The notes: generated by a model not told the origin, from the letters alone. Positions 1 to 5,876 are shown, counted from the first letter of the stretch. The stretch is 6,367 nucleotides of DNA from WTXA01 sp041741995 (GCA_041741995.1 JBGSJN010000044.1:1-6367); one strand, 5' to 3'. Program-made: numbers and translations.

Positions 1-88
1 TTGCTGTGGCTGATTTTCCGTTCTCGATAACATGTCTTGCTGTGCGTTCTCTCATTTCTTCTGAGTACTTGCTGTTGTTACTTGCCAT
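1..88 (-). CDS. IS3-family transposase OrfA, N-terminal 29 residues (runs off the window)
   Basis: The reading frame starts at ATG 88 and leaves the window at base 1. It begins MASNNSKYSEEMRERTARH and continues VIENGKSATA, which resembles the start of the small DNA-binding OrfA of IS3-family elements of clostridia, ahead of its helix-turn-helix. A strong AGGAGGA ribosome binding site (96-102) lies 7 nt upstream and fixes the start. A well-formed promoter lies just before it. The sequence differs from the OrfA at 2939, so this is a separate element, most of which is outside the window. The family call rests on resemblance of a short stretch only. Confidence 0.72.
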   Translation of the reverse strand, partial: MASNNSKYSEEMRERTARHVIENGKSATA

Positions 89-113
89 TTTTCTATCCTC
101 CTATGCATATGAT

Positions 114-142
114 ACTATATTTTCATAGTGGACGTTTTTCAA
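114..142 (-). promoter_or_regulatory. Sigma-70-type promoter of the IS3 OrfA at the left edge
   Basis: On the minus strand, -35 TTGAAA (137-142) and -10 TATAGT (114-119) are separated by 17 nt, which predicts a start near 106-107, just before the AGGAGGA site. The -35 hexamer overlaps the sequence TGAAAAACGTCC beginning at 141. That has the TG start typical of IS3 termini, so the element may end at 141; this boundary is inference. Confidence 0.6.
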
Positions 143-154
143 CGCATAACAAAT

Positions 155-210
155 AAGAAACAAAAACTGCATGTCACAATCCTGTTTTCCGGGATTTTAT
201 TGACATGCAG
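155..210 (-). terminator. Rho-independent terminator, minus strand
   Basis: A perfect 10-bp stem joins 167-176 (ctgcatgtca) and 201-210 (tgacatgcag). Inside it is a further 5-bp helix (178-182 with 192-196). On the minus strand the stem is followed by TTTTTGTTTCTT (166 down to 155). It could end transcription from the lipoprotein gene at 490-2316, which has no other obvious terminator, and would shield the IS3 OrfA at the left edge from read-through. The plus-strand side lacks a T tract. Confidence 0.68.
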
Positions 211-257
211 ATTTATGGTGTTATTATGTCTTTAAGTTGATAAGTTCTCAATAGAGA

Positions 258-339
258 CTTTATCATAATATTAAATATACCGTAGAAGGCTATTTTACAG
301 AAATAGTTTCACAGACCCAATATTAATTTTTTCATTTTT
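258..339 (+). pseudogene. Possible decayed C-terminus of an IS3 OrfB
   Basis: One plus-strand frame just before the solitary IS3 end reads YHNIKYTVEGYFTEIVSQTQY and a stop, followed by an A/T-rich stretch and then the IS end. The position and the YHNIKY pattern recall the OrfB terminus YNNKRYQ at about 4220-4240. Similarity is weak and the call rests mainly on position next to the repeat. Confidence 0.2.
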
Positions 340-367
340 CACTGTCTACTTGACAGGGAGCAGTTCA
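340..367 (+). repeat. Solitary IS3-type right terminal repeat, copy 1
   Basis: The 28-bp sequence ends in gacagggagcagttca. It differs by one base (ctac for ccac) from the right end of the IS3 element at 4308-4335 and lies in the same orientation. It ends in CA, as IS3-family right ends do. No matching transposase lies directly to its left in this orientation. It therefore looks like the remnant of a deleted element, or possibly the left end of a minus-strand element. Confidence 0.75.
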
Positions 368-489
368 TTATTCACCACTGTTAGGGCATACTTGACTTTG
401 CTATACTCAGATATATCCAACTATTCACTTTCAGTCGGTATATCAATAAAAAGTATCAGCTTTAAAAAATATTTATGACTTGTAATTTA

Positions 490-2316
490 TTAAAAATAAA
501 ATCCATTTGCCCATAAATATAGGTATGTCCAACCGCCATTTGTATTTACACCAGCTTCTTCTAATAAACCTAGAGCATAATTCATTTTTTGAATTATCTC
601 ATCTCCTGGTAAATCTGAAGCAACACCTCCAATTGTTAAAGGTAATATTGCATTTTCTGATGAACCTTTAAATGCTACAGCTGCTCCAGATTCTTCACTA
701 ATTGTTTTTAAAGCTTCTAGCAATAATTCATCACTGTTTCCAACAACAAAATATCTTGAACCTTTGAAGTTGATTCCATAAGAGAATTGATCTTCAAACT
801 TCTCGCCACATTTAATAAATCTTGGTTCCAGTAATAGTTTTTCATTGTTTCTATCCGTTCCAATTATTTTCGATATACCCAATTCATAACTACATTGGAT
901 GATTCCACCTGTAATAGGTAACCAAAACTCTTCTTCCCCCCAGCCACTTTTTACAAAAACTTTTGCTTTAGTTCCGTCACTAGAGATTTCCTTTATTATT
1001 TTCTTATCAAACTCTTTTTCATAAGCTTGAATAGATTCTACAGAATATGCCGATTGGATATCTTTTATTGATATATTATCCAAGCTGCTAGTAGTTTTAA
1101 TATTTAAACTACTAGGATACTTTATGCTATCAACTTCTTGTTTTACTTCTTGTGATAGCCTTAAATTTTCTGCAACTAGTTTTCCTTGATAGAATACTTT
1201 TTCTGGAAAAATTTTATTCAAATTGTTAAATAGTACAATATCTGCAGATCTACCTGGAGTTATTGAGCCAACTTGGTCTTCAATGCCCAGGCTTCGTGCA
1301 GCATTAAGTGTTCCCATTCTTATTGCTTGTATAGGATTTACACCTTGAGATATTGCTGTATTTACATTATACATAATCTTTCCTTCTCTATATGCTTCAT
1401 GTATAAAGATACTATCAGAAGAGAATAGTAAATCATCATTAGCGTATTGGTCACTAGTAACTGCATCTTGATCAATACGAGTAAGAAAGTTCAGCTGTGG
1501 CAGAATTCCATTTTTCAGAACATTTGATACACCATCTATACTTTCTGCCTGATGATCATCAGCTAGTCCAGCTATACTAAAAAGTTTAACCTCTTCTGGC
1601 TCGCCTGGTGATAAGACATGACCAGTAATATATTTATTTAGATCTTTAGCTAAGAGTATTTTATTCAAATATGAGTCTGTTCCAAATTCACGTGATTCAA
1701 GTTCACCTAAACCAAAGGTGCTTTCCCATTTAAGTATCGTTTCTGTAGTTGATTCCTTTACTTCTTTTCCTGGCGCAACTGATAAGAGTCTATAAGGAAG
1801 TTTTTCCTGATCGGTTAAATAACCCTTAACTGCTTTAACACCATCTTTTCCCATAGTTTCAAAATATGGAGCTAAATCAACAGTTTCTCCTACTACTGTA
1901 GTTTCGCCCCAAGGTGCAACCATGTGTGATATAGCTGCAGGGGTTGCTAAAGTTGCATCAATATGAAAATGAGGTTCAATTAAGCCAGGCATAGCGTATT
2001 TCCCTTGACCATCAATTACCTCTTTGGCTTTTGCTGTATTAATATCAGCTTCAGTATCAATGATTATTCCATCCTTTATTAGGATATTACCTTCATATGT
2101 AACTTTTCTATAAACATCAATAATCTTAACATTTTTTATAAGAACATCGCTCTCGATTTCACCTTTAGCTGCTTGAATCAGAACTTTTTGCCTTTGTAAT
2201 TCTTTATTTTTGGATGATTCCTCTGAATTGTTACATCCATATAAAAGAAATATAGATGAAAGAGCAATCAGGCATACAAGCAGTTTAATTCTAGATCTTT
2301 TAATAATTTTTTTCAT
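490..2316 (-). CDS. Lipoprotein amidohydrolase related to adenine deaminase
   Basis: The product is 608 residues from ATG 2316, chosen because GAGGAG (2323-2328) lies 6 nt upstream and a signal peptide begins there; an in-frame ATG at 2352 would add 12 residues ahead of it and has no such site. Residues 1-28 form a lipoprotein signal: basic start, hydrophobic core, then LLYGC with C28 as the likely lipidated cysteine. The amidohydrolase fold follows. Candidate metal ligands are H116 and H118 (HFH), E205 (GLGE), H233 (TGH), H255 (DDH) and D301 (SSD), the pattern of adenine deaminases. Residues about 335-385 contain the NPIQAIRMGTLNAA and GSITPGRSADIVL segments. The last 150 residues resemble the adenine deaminase C-terminal domain (GGVASDLPGDEI), but the terminus is unusual (LYLWANGFYF). 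Known family members convert adenine to hypoxanthine in the cytosol. This one should sit outside the membrane, so its substrate is uncertain. It appears monocistronic. Confidence 0.88.
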   Translation of the reverse strand: MKKIIKRSRIKLLVCLIALSSIFLLYGCNNSEESSKNKELQRQKVLIQAAKGEIESDVLIKNVKIIDVYRKVTYEGNILIKDGIIIDTEADINTAKAKEVIDGQGKYAMPGLIEPHFHIDATLATPAAISHMVAPWGETTVVGETVDLAPYFETMGKDGVKAVKGYLTDQEKLPYRLLSVAPGKEVKESTTETILKWESTFGLGELESREFGTDSYLNKILLAKDLNKYITGHVLSPGEPEEVKLFSIAGLADDHQAESIDGVSNVLKNGILPQLNFLTRIDQDAVTSDQYANDDLLFSSDSIFIHEAYREGKIMYNVNTAISQGVNPIQAIRMGTLNAARSLGIEDQVGSITPGRSADIVLFNNLNKIFPEKVFYQGKLVAENLRLSQEVKQEVDSIKYPSSLNIKTTSSLDNISIKDIQSAYSVESIQAYEKEFDKKIIKEISSDGTKAKVFVKSGWGEEEFWLPITGGIIQCSYELGISKIIGTDRNNEKLLLEPRFIKCGEKFEDQFSYGINFKGSRYFVVGNSDELLLEALKTISEESGAAVAFKGSSENAILPLTIGGVASDLPGDEIIQKMNYALGLLEEAGVNTNGGWTYLYLWANGFYF

Positions 2317-2385
2317 TATATTCTCCTCTTTTTTTATTCTTGTAGTATTCACAGTCCAATTTTAAATTAATTTATCTATATTACT

Positions 2386-2428
2386 TCACCTCCCATTGTT
2401 TATCTTTTAAGTTTAAATATCACCTCCT
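2386..2428 (-). promoter_or_regulatory. Two orphan Shine-Dalgarno-like sites upstream of the lipoprotein gene
   Basis: The minus strand carries AGGAGGTG (2421-2428) and GGGAGGTGA (2386-2394), both strong matches to the anti-SD of 16S rRNA. Neither is followed at a normal distance by a usable ATG, GTG or TTG leading to an ORF of any length. They may be relics of a lost leader gene, ribosome standby sites or RNA-stability elements. The function is unknown. Confidence 0.4.
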
Positions 2429-2531
2429 ATAATATTTTTAATTACACTTGGATTTTTTATGGCCATAGTATAAATCCACAAATTAATACCAATTTGATAA
2501 AAATATAAATTTACATGCTGATTTCAAACAA

Positions 2532-2578
2532 ATAAAAAACGAGTCGACAAACTCAAATAATTAGTTTGTCGGCCCGTT
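2532..2578 (-). terminator. Strong Rho-independent terminator, minus strand
   Basis: Bases 2538-2553 pair with 2563-2578 (core cgacaaact with agtttgtcg) around a 9-nt loop, a helix of about 16 bp with one mismatch and one G-U pair. On the minus strand TTTTTT follows directly (2539-2534). No gene ends just upstream. The terminator therefore belongs to a short transcript from the promoter at 2654-2681, to an attenuator for the lipoprotein gene downstream, or to a gene since deleted. Confidence 0.8.
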
Positions 2579-2647
2579 CGGACTATTTAGTCACTTCGTA
2601 TGCCATCATATTTAATTTATTATGTATAGTTTTATAGATACATTATT
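2532..2647 (-). ncRNA. Candidate short transcript or attenuated 5' leader
   Basis: A consensus promoter (2654-2681) predicts a start near 2647, and the terminator ends near 2532, giving an RNA of about 115 nt. Besides the terminator it can form a 6-bp stem (2622-2627 with 2638-2643) and a small GACTA/TAGTC hairpin (2581-2592). The only ORF is an 8-codon MMAYEVTK without a ribosome binding site. I do not recognise a known riboswitch or small-RNA family. Because the lipoprotein gene lies downstream on the same strand, the element could be its conditional leader. Confidence 0.35.
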
Positions 2648-2653
2648 ATATTA

Positions 2654-2681
2654 ATAATATCATTTATGATTTTTATGTCAA
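2654..2681 (-). promoter_or_regulatory. Consensus-like sigma-70 promoter
   Basis: On the minus strand, -35 TTGACA (2676-2681, exact consensus) and -10 TATTAT (2654-2659, five of six) are separated by 16 nt. It faces the terminator at 2532-2578 and, beyond that, the lipoprotein gene. In DNA this AT-rich a -10 match is common, but an exact TTGACA at correct spacing is less so. Confidence 0.5.
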
Positions 2682-2775
2682 TATACTATTTTCTATTTTA
2701 TCAAAATATAGTGAAAACAAAAATGACTCCTTAACTTTTATACTTTTTATATATTAAATTATAATCCAACCAGAA

Positions 2776-2869
2776 CAATTCTTCTACGATAGTATACCTT
2801 CAACCTAATGTATTCAACCTACAATCGAATATTTAACTCCAAGCTTTGCTAGCATAATATAAGATTTCC
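2776..2869 (+). pseudogene. Decayed 3' end of a second IS3-type OrfB
   Basis: Bases 2851-2869 (agcataatataagatttcc) are identical to 4290-4308, which cover the end of OrfB, its TAA stop and the following spacer. Upstream, similarity falls off quickly; one frame shows FFYDS, then a stop, then EYLTPSFA, faintly like OrfB C-termini. A partial duplication (ttcaaccta twice at about 2799-2822) adds to the decay. This is the tail of a sibling element, not part of the IS3 copy that follows. Confidence 0.5.
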
Positions 2870-2897
2870 CACTATCCACATGACAGGGAGCAGTTCA
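2870..2897 (+). repeat. IS3-type right terminal repeat, copy 2 (abuts the next OrfA)
   Basis: The sequence cactatccacatgacaggg followed by agcagttca differs from the end at 4308-4335 at two positions. With 2851-2869 it forms a direct repeat of about 47 bp with 4290-4335. It ends exactly where the coding sequence of the next OrfA begins, so it occupies the place where that element's left end and promoter should be. Confidence 0.8.
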
Positions 2898-2938
2898 CAA
2901 GCCAAAATAACCAGTCATATACTGCCGATTTCAAACAT

Positions 2939-3433
2939 ATGGTAGTAAAAGAATACATGAAAGGCCAAAAAAGTTTACGTTCTTTGGCAATAGAATACAA
3001 TATTAATTCTTCTTCTATTATTCATACCTGGAAAAAAATGTATAATGGTCATAAGGAACTCAATTCATACAATTCTTATGGAGGTAAGAATATGACCAAG
3101 GGACGGAAAATATCATATGAAGAACGCATTGATATCATAGAAGACTACCTAAGGAATGGCAAAAGCTATGCTGCAACCGCAAATAAGTATAATCTATCCT
3201 ATCAACAAATATATACTTGGGTCAGAAAATACAATGAGTTTGGTATTACATCATTGACAGGTAACAGTTACAAGCCTATTAACATTGAGGATATGGGTCA
3301 AGTTAAAAAGCTAGAAGCCGAGAATAAAATTCTCAAAACACGACTTGAACGCTTGGAACTTGAACTCGAACTTAAAAAAAAACTCAAAGAACTCCAAATG
3401 AATTTGGAATTATCTACAAGAAAGAAGAAATAG
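2939..3433 (+). CDS. IS3-family transposase OrfA (start region lost)
   Basis: The first ATG in frame is 2939, giving 164 residues, but the frame is open upstream and reads SQNNQSYTADFKH just before it. That matches how such OrfA proteins usually begin, so the true start lay at about 2897-2899 and was destroyed at the junction. No ribosome binding site precedes 2939. Two helix-turn-helix motifs are visible (about residues 13-33 and 76-96), followed by a leucine-zipper-like coiled coil (about 118-150, VKKLEAENKILKTRLERL). OrfA binds the terminal repeats and supplies the N-terminal part of the OrfAB transposase. It overlaps orfB by 58 nt in the -1 frame. Confidence 0.85.
   Translation: MVVKEYMKGQKSLRSLAIEYNINSSSIIHTWKKMYNGHKELNSYNSYGGKNMTKGRKISYEERIDIIEDYLRNGKSYAATANKYNLSYQQIYTWVRKYNEFGITSLTGNSYKPINIEDMGQVKKLEAENKILKTRLERLELELELKKKLKELQMNLELSTRKKK
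3374..3382 (+). promoter_or_regulatory. A9 slippery site for -1 programmed frameshift
   Basis: Nine adenines are read in the orfA frame as AAA AAA AAA. The -1 frame is closed by TAA at 3373-3375 and open from 3376, and orfA stops at 3431-3433, so any shift must fall between these points. The A run is the best slippery sequence there. The resulting OrfAB would continue KTQRTPNEFGII and then the OrfB domain. Confidence 0.65.
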
Positions 3434-4296
3434 AGTATGTTTTAATTAAACGAACATTTGAAGAAAAAGGCCACCCAATATATCTTTTATGCGAAATACT
3501 TTGTGTATCCAGGTCTGGTTACTACAAGTGGCTAAGCAAGACTAAAATAGATACTCCTACTGAGAATGATAGACTTTCAGCTATTATCTTAGAATACTAT
3601 TCCAAGTTTAAAGGAATCTATGGGGTTAGAAGGCTCACAAATGAGATTAACAAGGACTTTTCCTACAACTACAACGTCAAGCGTGTACGACGCCTTATGA
3701 GACGTATGGGCCTTCAATCAGTAATACGTCGTAAAAGAAAAAACTATATTCCAAGCGCACCGAAAGTGACTGCAGAAAATATCTTGAACCGTAATTTTAA
3801 AGCAGAAAAACCTAATCAGAAGTGGTTGACAGATGTTACCGAATTTAAGTATGGGAATGGACAAAAAGCATATCTAAGTGCAATCTTTGACTTAGGTGAT
3901 AATAGCATCATTTCTTATGTATTTGGTCACAGGAATAACAATGATCTTGTCTTCAGGACTTTTAAGCTTGCAGTTATAGATAATCCTAATGCTAAACCAC
4001 TATTCCATAGCGATAGAGGATATCAGTATACTTCTACAGCCTTTCGTAAGATGCTTGAAGAAACTGGTTGTATACAAAGTATGTCTAGAGTCAGTCGCTG
4101 CTTGGATAACGCTCCAATGGAGGGCTTCTGGGGTATATTGAAATGTGAGATGTACTATCTCAACAAATTCGAAACTTATATGGAATTAGAGAAAGCTATT
4201 GAGGATTACATATATTTCTATAACAACAAAAGATATCAAGCTAAATACAAAGGCCTGGCTCCTCTTCAAGTTAGAAACCAGGCTTTAGCAGCATAA
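3376..4296 (+). CDS. IS3-family transposase OrfB (catalytic part, made by frameshift)
   Basis: The frame is open from 3376 to TAA 4294-4296, about 306 residues. Its first ATG is only at 3697, well inside the conserved region, which supports production as an OrfAB fusion. The N-terminal part carries the HTH_21-type segment (GHPIYLLCEILCVSRSGYY) and YGVRRL. The rve integrase core follows, with D153 (WLTD), D213 (HSDRGYQY) and E249 (NAPMEGFWG), counted from 3376. There are 35 residues between the second D and the E, as in IS3-family DDE enzymes. The C-terminus has YNNKRYQ and GLAPLQVRNQ. All catalytic residues are present. The known chemistry is copy-out via a figure-eight and circular intermediate. 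Confidence 0.9.
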   Translation, partial: KKTQRTPNEFGIIYKKEEIEYVLIKRTFEEKGHPIYLLCEILCVSRSGYYKWLSKTKIDTPTENDRLSAIILEYYSKFKGIYGVRRLTNEINKDFSYNYNVKRVRRLMRRMGLQSVIRRKRKNYIPSAPKVTAENILNRNFKAEKPNQKWLTDVTEFKYGNGQKAYLSAIFDLGDNSIISYVFGHRNNNDLVFRTFKLAVIDNPNAKPLFHSDRGYQYTSTAFRKMLEETGCIQSMSRVSRCLDNAPMEGFWGILKCEMYYLNKFETYMELEKAIEDYIYFYNNKRYQAKYKGLAPLQVRNQALAA

Positions 4297-4335
4297 TATA
4301 AGATTTCCACTGTCCACTTGACAGGGAGCAGTTCA
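4290..4335 (+). repeat. IS3 right end, copy 3 (functional right end of the element)
   Basis: The stretch runs from the OrfB stop through the spacer to the terminal ...cacttgacagggagcagttca, ending in CA. It is a direct repeat of 2851-2897, differing at two positions plus one C in the spacer, and its last 28 bp match 340-367 except for one base. The IS110 junction motif atacgag begins at the next base. Confidence 0.85.
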
Positions 4336-4342
4336 ATACGAG
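4336..4342 (+). repeat. Direct repeat atacgag at the IS110 right end (core plus 5 nt)
   Basis: On the minus strand it reads CTCGTAT and is identical to 5892-5886 at the other end of the IS110 element. CT (4342-4341) is the likely recombination core. The preceding AGTTAGT (4349-4343) is the left-donor half. The five bases CGTAT equal the first five bases of the element's left end. Confidence 0.65.
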
Positions 4343-4355
4343 ACTAACTATATAG

Positions 4356-4361
4356 AGTCAA
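4356..4361 (-). promoter_or_regulatory. Outward -35 element in the IS110 right end
   Basis: TTGACT on the minus strand points out of the element. When the right end is joined to the left end through one CT core, as in an excised circle, it lies 17 nt from TATAAT (5888-5883). This makes a near-consensus promoter that exists only in the circular or tandem form. Confidence 0.65.
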
Positions 4362-4425
4362 CTAAATATTTAAAAAATTTATAATAATTATCAACTTTTA
4401 GTATCTTATCAATATTTTCGCATTA

Positions 4426-4454
4426 CAAAAAGAGTACCTTCTTTCAAGTACTCT
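4426..4454 (-). terminator. Rho-independent terminator of the IS110 transposase
   Basis: The stem agagtac (4431-4437) with gtactct (4448-4454), plus a TT/AA extension beyond a bulged C, closes a short loop. On the minus strand it is followed by TTTT (4430-4427). It lies 17 nt past the transposase stop. Confidence 0.78.
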
Positions 4455-4471
4455 AAATATTTTACACTTAG

Positions 4472-5644
4472 TTAACCAGCTTTATGATATGTCTGATTAG
4501 TTTTCACCAGATAATAAATAACACGCACTAGTTTCTTAGCTACATGAGATACCGCAACATAGTAATGTTTGCCTTCACTTCTTTTTTTACTCATATATGC
4601 AGCAAATGTCGGATCATGAATACTTATCAACTTAGCAGCAGTAAATAATGCATAACGCAAATACTTTGATCCTCTTTTGACCATACTTGCGTGATTAGAA
4701 ACTAGATTTCCCGACTGATGAATTGAAGGTTCTAACCCTGCATATGCTAGTATCTTTTCTGCAGTTTCAAATCTACTAAAGTCTCCAATTTCTGCAAGAA
4801 TAATTGATCCCATATTGTAGGATATTCCCGGTATTGTCATAATCGGACTATCAATAGAATCTACAATAGGCTTAATCTTTGCTTCAATGTTTTTGATTTG
4901 CCCCTGCATTGATCTTATCAATTGTATTGTCTGTTTTAGTTCTAACGACTTAGCTAAACTATTGGTTCCAATTGATGCTCTAGCTGCATCACGAATAGCA
5001 TTAGCCTTTTCCTTTCTGTATTGACTTCTTGATGATGTCTGCAAAATATTCAGCAAATGAGTCAAATGACATTCTGCAACATATGTCGCTCCAGGTAATT
5101 CTTCTAACATTGCATACATTGATGGCAAATGTATTGTCGTAATAAGACTTTGAAGTTCTGGAAAAAGCAAATTCAACAATCTTGCATAGGATGATTTTTG
5201 TCTTGCACAGTCCTGTACTAATGAAAATCTATACCTGGCAAGTGATTTCATTTCACTAATATGGTAAGATACTGGAATATAGGACTTTAAGTATTCTGTG
5301 TGCAGCATTGTAACTATCGCATACGCATCAATAGTATCTGTCTTAGTCTTTCTAAGACTTAGGCTTTTTCTATAAAGATTCGTATGTAAGGGATTGATGA
5401 CAAAGGTGGGAAGATCTTTATCAATCAAATATTCCAATAGATTATTGCTGTAATGCCCAGTGGCTTCAAGTCCTATTTTAATTTCAGACTTGTTTTTAGA
5501 ACATTTAATAATCTTAGAGTAAAGATCATCCAATCCTGTCCGATTGTTTGCTATAGTAAATCCTGAAACCAACACTTCTCCATCAGAGTTTGTGATAATA
5601 CAATCATGCTTATCTTTAGCAACATCGATACCAACGTAAATCAT
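4472..5644 (-). CDS. IS110-family DEDD/serine recombinase (transposase)
   Basis: The product is 390 residues from ATG 5644, with AAGGAG (5653-5658) 8 nt upstream. The N-terminal RuvC-like domain shows D7 (GIDVAK), E60 (LEATGHY), D103 and D106 (KTDTIDA), the DEDD set. A helical middle part (about 125-265) follows, then the Transposase_20 domain with IPGIS (271-275), FSRF, YAGLEPS and IHQSG. S311 in IHQSG is the likely nucleophilic serine; this is inferred from the family. Further on is KRGSKYLRYAL. The length is normal and no lesion is visible. Proteins of this group recombine a circular donor with a target, guided by a bridge RNA, and make no target duplication beyond the core dinucleotide. 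Confidence 0.95.
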   Translation of the reverse strand: MIYVGIDVAKDKHDCIITNSDGEVLVSGFTIANNRTGLDDLYSKIIKCSKNKSEIKIGLEATGHYSNNLLEYLIDKDLPTFVINPLHTNLYRKSLSLRKTKTDTIDAYAIVTMLHTEYLKSYIPVSYHISEMKSLARYRFSLVQDCARQKSSYARLLNLLFPELQSLITTIHLPSMYAMLEELPGATYVAECHLTHLLNILQTSSRSQYRKEKANAIRDAARASIGTNSLAKSLELKQTIQLIRSMQGQIKNIEAKIKPIVDSIDSPIMTIPGISYNMGSIILAEIGDFSRFETAEKILAYAGLEPSIHQSGNLVSNHASMVKRGSKYLRYALFTAAKLISIHDPTFAAYMSKKRSEGKHYYVAVSHVAKKLVRVIYYLVKTNQTYHKAG

Positions 5645-5689
5645 AGGCTCTTCTCCTTTTCGTTTTTGATACTGTTTTGTTCCACAAAC

Positions 5690-5876
5690 TTGTTTGTTAA
5701 ATGTAGCCTCGTTCTAAATAAAACGTCTTGCGTTATCTAACTGATTAACAAATAAACAAACAGCTGTGGTTAGAGCCTTAAACATAAACGTTGAACGTTA
5801 GGGTGTCAGGACTAATCCACAGCATCTGTAAAACATTATAGTATAAATTCCTAATAAAAAGGATTCTTTCTACTAC
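5690..5876 (-). ncRNA. Predicted IS110 bridge RNA
   Basis: The RNA is read on the minus strand from near 5876 (start set by TATAAT at 5883-5888) towards the gene; the 3' end is uncertain. A short 5' hairpin (TCCT/AGGA, about 5848-5863) precedes two larger loops. Loop 1 is closed by GCUGUGG-A-UUAG (5823-5812) with CUAACCACAGC (5773-5763). On its 5' side it holds UGACACCCU (5808-5800), identical to the host flank plus core (5899-5891), a left-target guide. Its 3' side holds GUUUAAG (5783-5777), a possible right-target guide. Loop 2 is closed by UUUGUUAA (5752-5745) with UUAACAAA (5700-5693). It holds AGUUAG (5742-5737), equal to the right end (4349-4344), and ACGAG (5712-5708), the complement of core plus left end. 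An inner TATAAT (5835-5840) could give a shorter form. Confidence 0.75.

Larger units (their letters stand above)
2898..4335 (+). mobile_element. IS3-family insertion sequence lacking its left end
   Basis: The element contains overlapping orfA and orfB with a complete DDE triad and an intact right end (4308-4335). No inverted copy of that end (TGAACTGCTCCC...) exists upstream of orfA. Instead the right end of a related element stops at 2897, one base into the expected first codon of orfA. Without a left inverted repeat, promoter or ribosome binding site it is probably immobile and poorly expressed, though its proteins could act on related ends elsewhere. Confidence 0.8.

Noticed and set aside
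2317..2352. Upstream start of the lipoprotein at ATG 2352
   Set aside because: The extra 12 residues precede a complete signal peptide, and the GAGGAG site is placed correctly for ATG 2316.
2583..2609. Eight-codon ORF MMAYEVTK on the minus strand within the short transcript
   Set aside because: It has no ribosome binding site and overlaps a hairpin. It is too short to support as a peptide gene without conservation data.
2532..2650. Purine or other known riboswitch ahead of the deaminase-like gene
   Set aside because: I could not find the conserved purine-riboswitch junction bases or the signature of another class that I know. Only stems and a terminator are visible.
3697..4296. OrfB as an independent 199-residue protein starting at ATG 3697
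   Set aside because: Conserved IS3 sequence continues upstream in frame to 3376, including the HTH_21-type segment and YGVRRL, so 3697 is an internal methionine.
5835..5863. TATAAT at 5835-5840 as the sole bridge-RNA promoter
   Set aside because: Its -35 region (TCCTTT) is poor, and a start there would omit the 5' hairpin. The junction promoter fits better, though a shorter RNA from here remains possible.
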